A DNA stretch of 64,000 nucleotides from Flavobacterium branchiarum (lineage in GTDB: Bacteria > Bacteroidota > Bacteroidia > Flavobacteriales > Flavobacteriaceae): contig NZ_JAUFQQ010000003.1 of NCBI RefSeq assembly GCF_030409845.1, forward strand, positions 930,001-994,000, given 5' to 3'. A program made the translations under genes and the position numbers. Position 1 is the stretch's first letter. Every line of letters starts with the position of its first letter. Shown here in pieces: positions 25,866-35,999 of this stretch. The notes below the pieces were generated by a model. It searched no databases. It was not told the origin of the DNA and was given only the letters and a program-made list of their open reading frames with translations.

Positions 25866-28310
25866 ATGGCAAAAACAACAAAAAAAGAAACGGTAGACAA
25901 TAAAAATAAATCAAAGTCTGGGACTATTGCGTCTTGGAAAATGACCAAACAGCATAATTTTGTTTTGGGATGCCTTTTGGTGTTATTTTCAGTTGCATTA
26001 TTAGTTGCTTTTATTTCCTTTTATATCTACGGACAAACAGATCAGAGTGCTTTAGCTGCGCTTACTGATCGAAGCGAACCTGTGCAAAATTGGCTCGGAA
26101 AATTTGGAGCTTATCTGGCAGATTTATTGGTTTATCAAGGATTTGGTTTAGCAGCATTTATATTTGTTCGCCTATTTTTCTTAACAGGAATGTTTTTGAT
26201 ATTGGAGCTTTCCACAAGTAAGCTTAAGAATATCTGGTTTTGGGATTTGTTTGTAATAATTATTATATCTGTATTGTTTGGCTTTTTTGCCACATCGGCT
26301 CCTGAATTAGGTGGAACGATAGGGTATGAGCTAAATTTGTTTTTACAAGATTATATTGGTAAAACAGGAACTTTATTGAGCTTGCTTTTTGGATTGATTA
26401 TTTATTTGATTTTTAAAATGAAAATATCTCCAGACAAGATTCAGTCGTTCTTTGATAATACAAAAAAAGAAATTCGCTCAGATTTAAATGCGGCTAATCC
26501 TTTAAATAAAGAGAAAGGGGCTTATAATTTAGAAGAATTCGCAATTAAAGAGAATGAAGAATTAGACGATATTCATTTAAAAACTCCGGATACTCAATTT
26601 GAAATTAATAAAGAGGCGCTAAAGCCTACTATTACTCATTCATCTGAAATTAATTTAGATCCAGGAGCAAAGGCTATAAAAATGGATGTTACTCCTGTAT
26701 CAAAAGTTGTAGTGCCACATACAGAGTCGTTTGTAATAGAGCAAGCTCCAGAAGAAGATATAGTCGAAGAGAATTTGGCTTCGCGACTAGTTGCAGATTT
26801 CGGATTGTTTGATCCTACGTTGGATTTATCCAATTATAAGTTTCCAACAATCGACTTATTAAAAGAATATTCTACTGGAGGAATTACAATCAATCAGGAA
26901 GAATTAGAAGAGAATAAAAATAAAATTGTAGACACACTTCGAAACTATAAAATCGAAATCGCTCAAATTAAAGCTACGGTAGGTCCATCGGTAACACTGT
27001 ATGAGATTGTACCAGAAGCAGGTATTCGTATTTCGAAAATTAAAAGTCTTGAAGATGATATTGCTTTGTCATTATCAGCATTGGGAATTCGTATTATTGC
27101 GCCAATTCCAGGAAAAGGAACTATTGGTATTGAGGTTCCAAATAAGAACCCAACAATGGTTTCGATGAAAAGCGTTATCGGTTCAGCTAAGTTTCAAGAA
27201 GCTGAAATGGAATTGCCAATTGCTTTGGGTAAAACAATTTCAAATGAAACATTTGTTGTCGATTTAGCCAAAATGCCTCACTTATTGATGGCAGGAGCTA
27301 CAGGACAAGGAAAATCGGTGGGTTTAAATGCGGTCTTAACTTCTTTGTTGTACAAAAAACACCCAGCCGAAGTAAAATTTGTTTTAGTAGATCCTAAAAA
27401 AGTAGAGTTAACACTATTTAATAAAATCGAAAGACATTATTTGGCTAAATTACCAGATATTGAAGATGCTATTATTACAGATAATGCAAAAGTTGTAAAT
27501 ACATTAAATTCACTTTGTGTTGAAATGGACAATCGTTACTCTTTGTTAAAAGATGCAATGGTTCGAAATATCAAAGAATACAATGATAAATTTAAAGGAA
27601 GAAAATTAAATCCAGAAGCAGGACACCGATTTTTGCCTTATATTATTTTGGTAGTCGATGAGTTTGCCGATTTAATTATGACTGCAGGAAAAGAGGTAGA
27701 GGTTCCTATTGCGCGTTTGGCACAATTAGCGCGTGCAATTGGAATACATTTAATTATTGCAACGCAACGTCCATCGGTAAACGTAATTACAGGTTTGATA
27801 AAAGCGAATTTCCCTGCGAGAATTGCTTTTAGAGTTACCTCAAAAATAGATTCACGTACTATTTTGGATACGCAAGGTGCAGATCAGTTAATTGGACGAG
27901 GAGATTTACTGTATTCAAATGGTAATGATGTTATTCGTGTGCAATGTGCATTTGTAGATACACCCGAAGTAGAGAAAATTACTGATTTTATAGGTTCGCA
28001 AAAAGCATATGCAACAGCTTATTTGCTTCCAGAGGTTATTGGAGAAGAAAGTGGCATTAATCTTGATGTGGATATCTCCGAAAGAGATACTTTATTTAGA
28101 GAAGCTGCTGAGATAATTGTTAATGCGCAACAAGGTTCGGCTTCATTATTACAAAGAAAATTAAAACTTGGCTACAACCGTGCTGGTCGATTGATAGATC
28201 AATTAGAAGCGGCAGGGATTGTTGGTCCTTTTGAAGGTAGTAAGGCTAGAAGTGTGAATATTTTAGATTTAAGTTCTCTTGATCAATTTTTTAACAATGA
28301 ACAAAACTAA
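25866..28310 (+). CDS. ftsK: FtsK/SpoIIIE-type DNA translocase
   Basis: 814 residues. Four N-terminal membrane helices (to about 185), an acidic linker, then the alpha-beta motor: Walker A GATGQGKS at about 475, Walker B ILVVDEFADL at about 595, and RPSVNVITGLIKANFP. The C-terminal gamma winged helix (LLQRKLKLGYNRAGRLIDQLEAAGIVGP) normally reads KOPS-like polar motifs. FtsK anchors at the septum, pumps DNA and activates XerCD at dif. The linker is short compared with E. coli FtsK. It sits between dgkA and lolA in a conserved flavobacterial order. Confidence 0.97.
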   Translation: MAKTTKKETVDNKNKSKSGTIASWKMTKQHNFVLGCLLVLFSVALLVAFISFYIYGQTDQSALAALTDRSEPVQNWLGKFGAYLADLLVYQGFGLAAFIFVRLFFLTGMFLILELSTSKLKNIWFWDLFVIIIISVLFGFFATSAPELGGTIGYELNLFLQDYIGKTGTLLSLLFGLIIYLIFKMKISPDKIQSFFDNTKKEIRSDLNAANPLNKEKGAYNLEEFAIKENEELDDIHLKTPDTQFEINKEALKPTITHSSEINLDPGAKAIKMDVTPVSKVVVPHTESFVIEQAPEEDIVEENLASRLVADFGLFDPTLDLSNYKFPTIDLLKEYSTGGITINQEELEENKNKIVDTLRNYKIEIAQIKATVGPSVTLYEIVPEAGIRISKIKSLEDDIALSLSALGIRIIAPIPGKGTIGIEVPNKNPTMVSMKSVIGSAKFQEAEMELPIALGKTISNETFVVDLAKMPHLLMAGATGQGKSVGLNAVLTSLLYKKHPAEVKFVLVDPKKVELTLFNKIERHYLAKLPDIEDAIITDNAKVVNTLNSLCVEMDNRYSLLKDAMVRNIKEYNDKFKGRKLNPEAGHRFLPYIILVVDEFADLIMTAGKEVEVPIARLAQLARAIGIHLIIATQRPSVNVITGLIKANFPARIAFRVTSKIDSRTILDTQGADQLIGRGDLLYSNGNDVIRVQCAFVDTPEVEKITDFIGSQKAYATAYLLPEVIGEESGINLDVDISERDTLFREAAEIIVNAQQGSASLLQRKLKLGYNRAGRLIDQLEAAGIVGPFEGSKARSVNILDLSSLDQFFNNEQN

Positions 28311-28317
28311 TTAAATC

Positions 28318-29007
28318 ATGAAATCAACTATTCTAAACTTTAAAAAGAACAATGTAAACAGCCTGACTAAGAGGGTTCTTCAAATTGTTTTTTTATTCCT
28401 TGTTACTTTTTCTACTCAGGCTCAAGATAAAAAAGCCAAAGAATTACTGGATCAAGTTACAGCAAAGGTAAAAAGCTACGATAATATTGTTATTGATTTT
28501 AAATACAGTCTGAATAATAGTAAAGAGAATATTAATCAGGATAGTAAAGGAAATGTTACCATAAAAGGAAATCAGTTTGTGCTGAATTTTATGGGTGTTA
28601 CAAAGATTTTTGATGGTCAGAAAACATATACAATCGTTCCAGAAGATGAAGAAATTACAATTTCTAAAGTCAATGAGAAAGATGATAATGCGATTACGCC
28701 TTCAAAAATGTTGACTTTCTTTAATTCAGGTTATAAATATACAATGGATATTGTTCAGAATGTAAAAGGAAGAAAAATCCAATACATTAAATTAATCCCA
28801 ACAAGTGCTAAGGATCAGCGTAAAGAAATCCTTTTAGGGATCGATGTGCAAACAAAGCATATTTATAATTTAATCGAAATGGGAAAGAACGGAACAAAAA
28901 CTACATTAACCGTTAATTCTTTTAAAACCAATCAGCCATTATCAAAAAATCAGTTTACCTTTGTGCAAAGTAAATATCCAAATTATTATATCAATAAACT
29001 AGATTAA
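28318..29007 (+). CDS. LolA-like outer-membrane lipoprotein carrier
   Basis: 229 residues. The hydrophobic signal (VLQIVFLFLVTFSTQAQ) is preceded by an unusually long basic stretch of about 20 residues; a shorter start is possible, but no obvious internal ATG supports it. The mature domain matches the LolA half-barrel (KVKSYDNIVIDFKYSL; KMLTFFNSGYKY; DVQTKHIYNLIEM). LolA carries lipoproteins across the periplasm. It lies 7 bp after ftsK and 7 bp before the LptF/G gene, linking two envelope-transport functions. Confidence 0.88.
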   Translation: MKSTILNFKKNNVNSLTKRVLQIVFLFLVTFSTQAQDKKAKELLDQVTAKVKSYDNIVIDFKYSLNNSKENINQDSKGNVTIKGNQFVLNFMGVTKIFDGQKTYTIVPEDEEITISKVNEKDDNAITPSKMLTFFNSGYKYTMDIVQNVKGRKIQYIKLIPTSAKDQRKEILLGIDVQTKHIYNLIEMGKNGTKTTLTVNSFKTNQPLSKNQFTFVQSKYPNYYINKLD

Positions 29008-29014
29008 TTACGGG

Positions 29015-30466
29015 TTGAAAATATTAGACAAATACTTATTAAAGACTTTCCTTCTTACATTTACTACGGTATTTGTAATTCTATTTTTTATATTCATTCT
29101 TCAAACCGTTTGGCTGTTTATAGCCGAATTGGCGGGTAAAGATTTGGATTTAATTCTTGTTGTTAAATTCTTACTGTTTTCGATGCCACGAATTATTCCG
29201 TTGGTATTGCCGTTATCTGTTTTATTGGCTTCGATTATGACCTTTGGGAATTTAGCCGAAAACTATGAATTTGCTGCAATGAAAGCATCAGGGATTTCGC
29301 TACAGCGAGCCATGAGAGGTTTATTTGTATTCATATGTTTTTTGAGTATAGTAGCATTCCTTTTTGCAAACAATGTTATTCCGTACGCTGAATATAAGTT
29401 TATAAACTTCCGAAAAAGTATCGCGCAAGCTAAGCCTGCAATGGCTATAGCCGAAGGACAATTTAGCGATGTTGGGTTTTACAATATTAAAGTAAATAAA
29501 AAGTCTGGTCCAAATGGAAATCATCTTACAGGGGTGACTATTCATGAAAAGGCAAATAATAGCGGTGAGAATAAAACGGTTATTAAATCTAAAACAGGTG
29601 AATTAATAAGTAATGATAAATCTAGTATTTTACAGTTAGTACTTAATGATGGATATTATTACCAAGATGTAACCCCCAAGAAATACGAAGATAGAAGCAA
29701 AATGCCTTTTATTAAAGCGTCATTTAAAAAGGAAATCATCAACATAGATTTATCTGAATTAAACAAAGTTGAGGATAATCAAGAAGTAGGTAATACCAAT
29801 GGAATGCTTAATGCTAGCGAATTACGCTATACTTTGGACTCCTTGACTAAAAATCTAAATACCGAAATTCTTTCTTTTTCAGAAAACATCAATCAAAAGG
29901 TTGGAATTGCAAAAGGAATACCAACGGTTAAGCTTGATAAAAAGAAAAAGCCATTGCCAAATGATCTTTTATCGCTTTATACCAATGAAAAAAAGGTAGA
30001 AATACTAAAAGTAGCGAATAGCAATCTTACAAGCACAATGTATTCTATCGAAAGTACAAAGAATGAATTAAAAGAAAAACAGCGAAATATTAACCGACAT
30101 TTGATGGCGCTTTACGAGAAATACGTAATTGCTTTTGCTTGTTTTTTGATGTTTTTTATTGGTGCACCACTTGGAGCAATTATTAGAAAAGGAGGACTTG
30201 GATTACCAATAGTCTTTGCGGTTTTGATATTTATTACATTCCACTTTATCAATACTTTCGGAAAAAGAATCTCACAAGAAGATGGACTGACTCCTTTTAT
30301 GGGGGCATGGATGTCTACTTTTATACTTACGCCATTAGCAGTTTTATTAACGTATCGCGCTACTAACGATATTGGGTTAATAAGCATGGATGCTATTTTG
30401 ACGCCAATAAATAAGTTATTTAAAAAATTCTCTGAGAGGTTTATTTCTTCTCAAAACAAAACCTAA
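29015..30466 (+). CDS. LptF/LptG family permease (YjgP/YjgQ)
   Basis: 483 residues. The start is TTG at 29015: the sequence right after it (KILDKYLLKTFLLTF) is the conserved beginning of this family, and no in-frame ATG lies nearby. Three N-terminal helices, a periplasmic beta-jellyroll (about 145-345, longer than usual and coiled-coil-like near 290-350) and three C-terminal helices give the LptF/LptG fold, which extracts LPS from the inner membrane with LptB. Whether it is the F or G partner cannot be decided. The second subunit is not in the window. Confidence 0.9.
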   Translation: MKILDKYLLKTFLLTFTTVFVILFFIFILQTVWLFIAELAGKDLDLILVVKFLLFSMPRIIPLVLPLSVLLASIMTFGNLAENYEFAAMKASGISLQRAMRGLFVFICFLSIVAFLFANNVIPYAEYKFINFRKSIAQAKPAMAIAEGQFSDVGFYNIKVNKKSGPNGNHLTGVTIHEKANNSGENKTVIKSKTGELISNDKSSILQLVLNDGYYYQDVTPKKYEDRSKMPFIKASFKKEIINIDLSELNKVEDNQEVGNTNGMLNASELRYTLDSLTKNLNTEILSFSENINQKVGIAKGIPTVKLDKKKKPLPNDLLSLYTNEKKVEILKVANSNLTSTMYSIESTKNELKEKQRNINRHLMALYEKYVIAFACFLMFFIGAPLGAIIRKGGLGLPIVFAVLIFITFHFINTFGKRISQEDGLTPFMGAWMSTFILTPLAVLLTYRATNDIGLISMDAILTPINKLFKKFSERFISSQNKT

Positions 30467-30468
30467 CT

Positions 30469-31602
30469 ATGTCAACAAATAAAATACAACTTAATACTAT
30501 TGAAGAGGCTATTGAAGCTATTCGTCAAGGTGAAGTAATTATTGTAGTAGATGATGAAGATCGTGAAAATGAAGGTGATTTTCTTGCCGCGGCAGAAAAA
30601 GTAACTCCAGAAATGATTAATTTCATGGCAACACATGGTCGTGGATTAATTTGTGCACCATTAACAGAAAGTCGTTGTAAAGAATTGGACTTAAGGCCAA
30701 TGGTTACTAATAATACGGATCATATGGAAACTGCATTTACGGTTTCAATTGATTTAAAAGGGAATGGAGTAACTACAGGTATTTCTGCTTCTGATAGATC
30801 GCAAACGGTATTAGCATTAACAGATTCTAATACAAAACCGCATGAGTTAGCAAGACCAGGGCATATTTTTCCATTGGTAGCAAAACAGGGTGGCGTATTA
30901 AGAAGAACTGGACATACAGAAGCAGCTATTGATTTTGCTAGATTAGCAGGGTTTAAACCAGCAGGTGTAATTTGTGAGATTTTAAATGAAGACGGAACAA
31001 TGTCTCGTTTGCCACAATTAGTAGAAGTTGCAAAAAGATTTAACTTGAAGTTGGTTTCTATAGAGGATTTAGTTGCTTATAGAATGAAGCATGATAGTTT
31101 AATTGTAAAGAAAGAAGATTTTGATCTAGAGACTCGTTTCGGAACCTTCCGTTTAAGAGCTTATGAGCAAACTACCAATAAGCAAATTCATATTGCATTA
31201 ACAAAAGGAAATTGGAGCTTAGGAGAATCAATCCTTACGAGAATTAATTCTTCGCAGGTAAATAATGATTTATTAGGTACATTAACTAATAATCCAGAGC
31301 AACAATTAGATGATATGTTTAAGGTGATTAATGAGAACGGAAAAGGAGCAGTATTGTTTATCAATCAAGATATGCAAGCTGTGAATTTATTAAGTCGAAT
31401 TACAGAGCTTAAAGTATTGCAATCGCAAGGAATAATGAAAGCACCAAAAGTGATCATTGATAGTAAGGATTATGGTATAGGAGCGCAGATTTTACATGAT
31501 ATTGATATTTCTAAAATCCGATTAGTATCAAATACAGAACAAACAAAACGTGTTGGGATGATAGGTTATGGACTTGAAATAACAGAATACGTAAGTTACT
31601 AA
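30469..31602 (+). CDS. ribB: RibBA-like protein: active DHBP synthase fused to a degenerate GTP cyclohydrolase II
   Basis: 377 residues. Residues 1-205 are 3,4-dihydroxy-2-butanone-4-phosphate synthase with the acidic metal site intact ([40 protein letters not shown]), making the four-carbon riboflavin precursor from ribulose 5-phosphate. Residues 206-377 have the RibA fold ([26 protein letters not shown]). The zinc site CLTGDVFGSxRCDCG is replaced by [19 protein letters not shown], with no cysteines, so this half should not make the pyrimidine intermediate. A separate RibA would be needed. The gene is 2 bp behind the LptF/G gene. Confidence 0.9.
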   Translation: MSTNKIQLNTIEEAIEAIRQGEVIIVVDDEDRENEGDFLAAAEKVTPEMINFMATHGRGLICAPLTESRCKELDLRPMVTNNTDHMETAFTVSIDLKGNGVTTGISASDRSQTVLALTDSNTKPHELARPGHIFPLVAKQGGVLRRTGHTEAAIDFARLAGFKPAGVICEILNEDGTMSRLPQLVEVAKRFNLKLVSIEDLVAYRMKHDSLIVKKEDFDLETRFGTFRLRAYEQTTNKQIHIALTKGNWSLGESILTRINSSQVNNDLLGTLTNNPEQQLDDMFKVINENGKGAVLFINQDMQAVNLLSRITELKVLQSQGIMKAPKVIIDSKDYGIGAQILHDIDISKIRLVSNTEQTKRVGMIGYGLEITEYVSY

Positions 31603-32009
31603 TGAATATGGGGACATTAGAAGAAAGAATTTTAAAATCAGAGACGCATATTTTTAAAGCAGTTTTTCCGAATACTACGAATCATTATGATACATTATTT
31701 GGAGGAACGGCATTACAACTTATGGATGAAGTTTCTTTTATCTGTGCTACAAGATTCAGTCGAAAGAAAGTGGTAACAATATCTACAGGACAAATTGATT
31801 TCAGAAAAGCGATACCTGCGGGAACGTTAATCGAATTAGTTGCCAAAGTAATCAGTGTTGGAAGAACAAGCTGTAAAATTCACGTGGATATCTTCATGGA
31901 ACAAATGTATTCAGAACTTCGTGAAACGGTGGTTTCAGGGACTTTTTCGTTTGTTGCTGTTGATGAAAACAAGAAACCAGTATCAATTTTGGATAATTCC
32001 GAAGTATAA
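31602..32009 (+). CDS. hotdog-fold acyl-CoA thioesterase (YciA-like)
   Basis: 135 residues. The hotdog domain shows NHYDTLFGGTALQLMDEVSF, with the usual acidic catalytic residue on the central helix, followed by VTISTGQIDFRKAIPAGTLIE. Homologues hydrolyse a wide range of acyl-CoA thioesters in the cytoplasm. The ATG overlaps the ribB stop codon (TAATG), so translation is coupled; a second ATG six bases on is also possible (MGTLEER). Last gene of the tpx-to-thioesterase run. Confidence 0.88.
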   Translation: MNMGTLEERILKSETHIFKAVFPNTTNHYDTLFGGTALQLMDEVSFICATRFSRKKVVTISTGQIDFRKAIPAGTLIELVAKVISVGRTSCKIHVDIFMEQMYSELRETVVSGTFSFVAVDENKKPVSILDNSEV

Positions 32010-32117
32010 AAGTTAAAAGGTTTTTCTCGTAAATACTGATAATTAGATACTTGAAAAAAGTGTGAAAAAATATATAAAAAAAGCGCTTAAAAAGTTTTTA
32101 TAATCGAAAAAGCGTCC

Positions 32118-32125
32118 TATATTTG
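32118..32125 (+). promoter_or_regulatory. -7 promoter box of tRNA-Ser copy 1
   Basis: TATATTTG, perfect TAnnTTTG, 33 bp before the tRNA. The same box and the following leader (CACTCGCAATC, AACGAAAGCGACATACT) are found before copy 2. Confidence 0.6.
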
Positions 32126-32157
32126 CACTCGCAATCAGATAACGAAAGCGACATACT

Positions 32158-32242
32158 GGAGAAATGGCAGAGCGGTCGAATGCGGCAGTCTTGAAAACTG
32201 TTGACTGTCACAGGTCCGGGGGTTCGAATCCCTCTTTCTCCG
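32158..32242 (+). tRNA. tRNA-Ser (anticodon UGA), copy 1
   Basis: Acceptor arm GGAGAAA / TTTCTCC, discriminator G, anticodon loop CTTGAAA with TGA closed by GCAGT / ACTGT, long variable arm and T loop GTTCGAATC, as expected for class II tRNA-Ser. CCA is not encoded. It is identical to the copy at 36293-36377. Confidence 0.96.
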
Positions 32243-32244
32243 CG

Positions 32245-32272
32245 AAAAGCACCTCATTGAGGTGCTTTTTTT
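32245..32272 (+). terminator. tRNA-Ser terminator, copy 1
   Basis: AAAAGCACCTCA TT GAGGTGCTTTTTTT directly after the tRNA. Confidence 0.85.
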
Positions 32273-32741
32273 GTTTAACCTCAATTTTGTTTTTTCTGAG
32301 GAACGAACATTTTCAAAAGAAGTTAATACAAAGTGATTTTAGATTGTCGAGCTACTAACGGAGACTCTTCGTTTCTCAGAGTGACAAGTTTGCGCTTGTT
32401 TCAGAATCTCCGCAAGAAACTAACGTAAAATATTCCTGTATTGTCGCGCCACTAAAGAGGGTGCTATCAAGAAGTTTTTTTTTAACCACAATCTTGTCTT
32501 TCTGAGGCACGAAGAATCTCCGCAAGAAACTAACACAAAGTATTCCTGTATTGTCGAGCTGCTAACGAAGACTCTTCGTTCCTCAGAGTGACAAGTTTGC
32601 GATTGTTTGAGAATCTCCGCAAGAAACTAATACAAAGTATTCCTGTATTGTTGAGCTTCTCACGAAGACGCTTTATTCCTCAGAGTGACAAGCTTGCGTT
32701 TGTTTAATTTACTATAATTAAGAAATGAAAAATAAGCGTTG
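32273..32741. repeat. imperfect tandem repeats (about 100-bp units) of CTGAGG-type flavobacterial repeat
   Basis: No gene. From about 32315 to 32706 there are three to four degenerate units built from the blocks TTCCTCAGAGTGACAAGTTT, GAATCTCCGCAAGAAACTAA and TATTCCTGTATTGTCGAGC; the blocks recur at about 100-110-bp intervals (for example the second block at 32402, 32511 and 32611). The unit at about 32450-32510 is diverged. Unit lengths and sequence vary, unlike a CRISPR array. Confidence 0.75.
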
Positions 32742-35700
32742 CTATTTTTGTGGATGTTGATTTGATACGTTTAAGGTGTCTCTAACTCTCGGTCTCCTTT
32801 GTTCTGGTTGCAAATTTTTAAGTTCGCTTTCTTCGGCAAAAGTGGTATCCTCTTTGAATTTACCAGTAGAAATTTCAAAATCATCTGCGGTACCTGTAAT
32901 TTTCATCGGAATATTAATAAAACCCATCGGTGGTAGCCCTAGTCGGAAACCTATATTCAATTTACCATCCATAGTAACTTGACCTTCTAATTTACCTCTA
33001 AAACCAGCCATTTTCATAATGGTAGGTGTAATGCTCATTACGTTGTTTTTGATGGTAGAATGAATGTCAATTTTATTAAAAGAGGCTTTTTCTAAGTCTG
33101 CCGCATCAGCTTTTTTTGCAACATGGTTTAAAAGCTTAAAATTTTTAAATTTAATATCTTCAAGCGTCAATGTTCCTTCACCGTTAATAGATTTAAAATC
33201 AATATCCATGTTTTGATCAATACTTCCAGCAAGTTGATAGTCTACCGAAACCAAACCATAGGCATCTTTGGCCATATTAACCATTTTTGCAAAAATCGGA
33301 ATTTCTGCATATGCGCGTTGAATATCAAAATTACTAGCTTTAAAATTAGCATTATATTTAGCTAAAAGACGATGTTGGGCTTTGTAATCTCCTGTCATCT
33401 CTATTTTGGTACCAGCCATATTAAAAGCGGCCTGAGTTATTTGAACCTTTCGGTCGTTAACGATTAGGTTTCCATTAAAATCATTAATCTTGTAGGTGTC
33501 GAATTCAAGTTGTTTAACTTTTGCAGTGATTTTTAGATCTGCCGTCTTTGGAATTCTAATTACATAGTTTTTATTTTTGTCTTTGTTATTTTTATAGGTA
33601 TTGTTTACGGTTGTAGAATCCGTTTTTTGTGTTGCTTCTTCTTCGGCTTTTTGATCTGTATAGAGTGCGATCATATCAAAAAATTCCTTTGCGTTGATAT
33701 GATTACTAGAAAGATCTATATCAGCTTTCAGTTTTTCATTATTTTGATACAGATACTTTTTGTTAAAAAGATATCTTAAAACGTTATGGATAGAGCCATT
33801 CAATACAATGTCGGATTTACCATATGAGGCATTGAAATCTTCAAACCGCATCTTATCTTTAAAAAATTTGAATGTTCCTTTAGAAATTTGAAAGGTCTCT
33901 GGGAACAAAACGCTCTTTATAGTTATGTTTTTGGCCTGGAGTTTTCCGCCATTTTTAATATTGTCGTAATTTTTGGCATCTAAATCTTTTTTAGAGCCTT
34001 TTGCGATAAGATTAGCTTCGATTAAGCCTGAGATGCTAACATCTTTAATGGGGAATATTTTAGTTAATTTGCCAATATCTAAAGTTCCTTGCGTTTTGAT
34101 GTTGTAAACTAAATCGTTAAGATTAGTAATTTCTCCTTCTATTTTAAAAGGGGAGCCTGCTAAAAGGAATTCCAAAGGTTGTACTTTTACGTTTAAATCC
34201 TGTGCAGTGCCTTTGATGCTTGTTATGGCTGTGCTAACGTTTATATTCTCGATGGGAATATTTGGGAATTTAAGTGATTTTAAATATCCGTTTTTAATAG
34301 TTATAATTGTTTTTGATGAGGGGTATTTTTTTTCTTTACGGTTTAAAACGCCACTTAGTTTTACTTTTGCATTCAATTCCCCTTTAACTTCCAGGCTGTC
34401 TAATGGGTAGAATTTGTGTATTGAAGCTAGGTTGATTTTAGAATCTAATTCGGTGTCTACCGTAAAAGGATATAATTTACGTAATTCAAAGCGGCCACGA
34501 ATAAAATTGTCAAGAGCCTCAGCGTTCAAATTGGCAATTTTACCTGAGATATTACGTAAAATACTGTCTTTTGCAGTTAAGCTTAAATCTAAATTGATGT
34601 TTTTTATGGCTTCAGTTTTGGCTTTATTTTTTAAATAACCATTTTTTAAACTGATCTTCAAATCAAATTTCGGAATACTTTTTATTATGGTATCCATTTT
34701 ATTTAAACGGGTGCTAAAGCCCAAGTCTCTAAAAAACACACCATCGGCTTTTAAGTCTACAACGATTTGTCCGCGAATATCGTGCTGGTTTAGGTTTAAA
34801 GCTTCTTTAAATTTTGCCGCGTCTAAATGAGTATTTACAGCAGTTTTAATTTTTAATTTTTTAAAACCTTCTGAATGAAAATTAATGACAGTTTTCTTTT
34901 TGTCCAGATTAAAAGACAAGTTTTCTAAATCAAATTTTAATTTATTGATGTCTAAATCTCTAATCAAAGCTTTAGCATTGATATTGATGTCTTTTACAGG
35001 CTCTTTAATTTTTTTATAAGCAATAGTCCCTTTGTTGATTTGTAAATCTGCAGAAACAACTGGTTTTTCTGATTGGTCTTGCATGTATTTTCCTCGAGCA
35101 AAAATCCTGAAATTGATATTACCAGTAATGAGCATCTGTTCGCGCCACTTGTCGTAAGCGGGTGGCATGATTGAAAGCATTTCTTCTAATGTTGAATTTT
35201 TTGACTGCATTCGTAAGTCAAAATCATATCCTCCTTTTATGAATGCAAAATGGCCATTAAAAGAAAAAGGGAAATTTTTAATACGAACAGTATTTCGTTC
35301 GAATTTGAATTTAAGGGCTTTCGTATCTATGTCGGTAATAATTTCGGCATTTATAGGTTTATTTCGGACATAATCTATGCCGTTTACGTTGAAATCAAAT
35401 GACTTTATTTTTACGGTAGAAGTAAGATCAAAATAAGCAGCACTTAAATCACCTGTTCCTTTATAGCTTAGGTCTTGAACTTTAAATTTTAAGACAGCAC
35501 TTTTATCGTTATAGGAGATGTTTGTTTTGTTTATGATAACCCGTTTAATTTTAAATTCAGTCTGGGTAGTATCTGCAACAGCGTCAGAGGGCTTTACGAT
35601 ATCAAAATTTGACTTTCCTTTAGTATCGATTTCAAGATTTAAATTGGCGTCATCCAGATAAACAGCATCTAAAACAATTTTACCTTTTAATAAACTATAA

Positions 35701-35999
35701 AAATTGACTCCAACTGCAGCTGTTTTGGCGCTGACAACATTTTGTGCAGTTAGTTGAAAATCTTTGTTTACCACAGTGACATTTTTCGCATAAAGAATCA
35801 ATGCTGGAAAATGTTTAAAAGCAGATAGTCCGATTTCGTCGAAACGCAGTTGTGCATTTAGATTTTCATTAGCTACATTTTCTATTTTAGCTCTGATTTC
35901 ATCTTTAAAAATATAAGGAACAATTGTGAGAACAATTACTAAAAATATAAATAAGGTTAGAATAATGATTGCAACCTTTTTGAAGAACTTCTTAGTCAT
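32742..35999 (-). CDS. giant AsmA-like inner-membrane-anchored protein
   Basis: 1085 residues. One N-terminal transmembrane helix (VAIIILTLFIFLVIVLTIVPYIF, about 9-31), then an AsmA N-terminal domain (ENLNAQLRFDEIGLSAFKHFPALILYAKNV) and a long series of beta-strand repeats typical of AsmA/TamB/YhdP proteins, ending with an AsmA-C region (GEGTLTLEDIKFKNF ... MTGDYKAQ precedes). Such proteins form hydrophobic grooves across the periplasm and are implicated in phospholipid transport to the outer membrane. The C-terminus is short, charged and disordered. It is monocistronic and lies between two identical tRNA-Ser genes that point the other way. Confidence 0.88.
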   Translation of the reverse strand: MTKKFFKKVAIIILTLFIFLVIVLTIVPYIFKDEIRAKIENVANENLNAQLRFDEIGLSAFKHFPALILYAKNVTVVNKDFQLTAQNVVSAKTAAVGVNFYSLLKGKIVLDAVYLDDANLNLEIDTKGKSNFDIVKPSDAVADTTQTEFKIKRVIINKTNISYNDKSAVLKFKVQDLSYKGTGDLSAAYFDLTSTVKIKSFDFNVNGIDYVRNKPINAEIITDIDTKALKFKFERNTVRIKNFPFSFNGHFAFIKGGYDFDLRMQSKNSTLEEMLSIMPPAYDKWREQMLITGNINFRIFARGKYMQDQSEKPVVSADLQINKGTIAYKKIKEPVKDININAKALIRDLDINKLKFDLENLSFNLDKKKTVINFHSEGFKKLKIKTAVNTHLDAAKFKEALNLNQHDIRGQIVVDLKADGVFFRDLGFSTRLNKMDTIIKSIPKFDLKISLKNGYLKNKAKTEAIKNINLDLSLTAKDSILRNISGKIANLNAEALDNFIRGRFELRKLYPFTVDTELDSKINLASIHKFYPLDSLEVKGELNAKVKLSGVLNRKEKKYPSSKTIITIKNGYLKSLKFPNIPIENINVSTAITSIKGTAQDLNVKVQPLEFLLAGSPFKIEGEITNLNDLVYNIKTQGTLDIGKLTKIFPIKDVSISGLIEANLIAKGSKKDLDAKNYDNIKNGGKLQAKNITIKSVLFPETFQISKGTFKFFKDKMRFEDFNASYGKSDIVLNGSIHNVLRYLFNKKYLYQNNEKLKADIDLSSNHINAKEFFDMIALYTDQKAEEEATQKTDSTTVNNTYKNNKDKNKNYVIRIPKTADLKITAKVKQLEFDTYKINDFNGNLIVNDRKVQITQAAFNMAGTKIEMTGDYKAQHRLLAKYNANFKASNFDIQRAYAEIPIFAKMVNMAKDAYGLVSVDYQLAGSIDQNMDIDFKSINGEGTLTLEDIKFKNFKLLNHVAKKADAADLEKASFNKIDIHSTIKNNVMSITPTIMKMAGFRGKLEGQVTMDGKLNIGFRLGLPPMGFINIPMKITGTADDFEISTGKFKEDTTFAEESELKNLQPEQRRPRVRDTLNVSNQHPQK

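Noticed and set aside
32164..32358. 64-codon ORF starting MAERSNAAVLKTVDCH
   Set aside because: It is read through the tRNA-Ser gene; the identical start at 36299 is the second tRNA copy.
32315..32706. Possible CRISPR array
   Set aside because: Repeat blocks are imperfect, about 100 bp apart without uniform spacers, and no cas gene is in the window.
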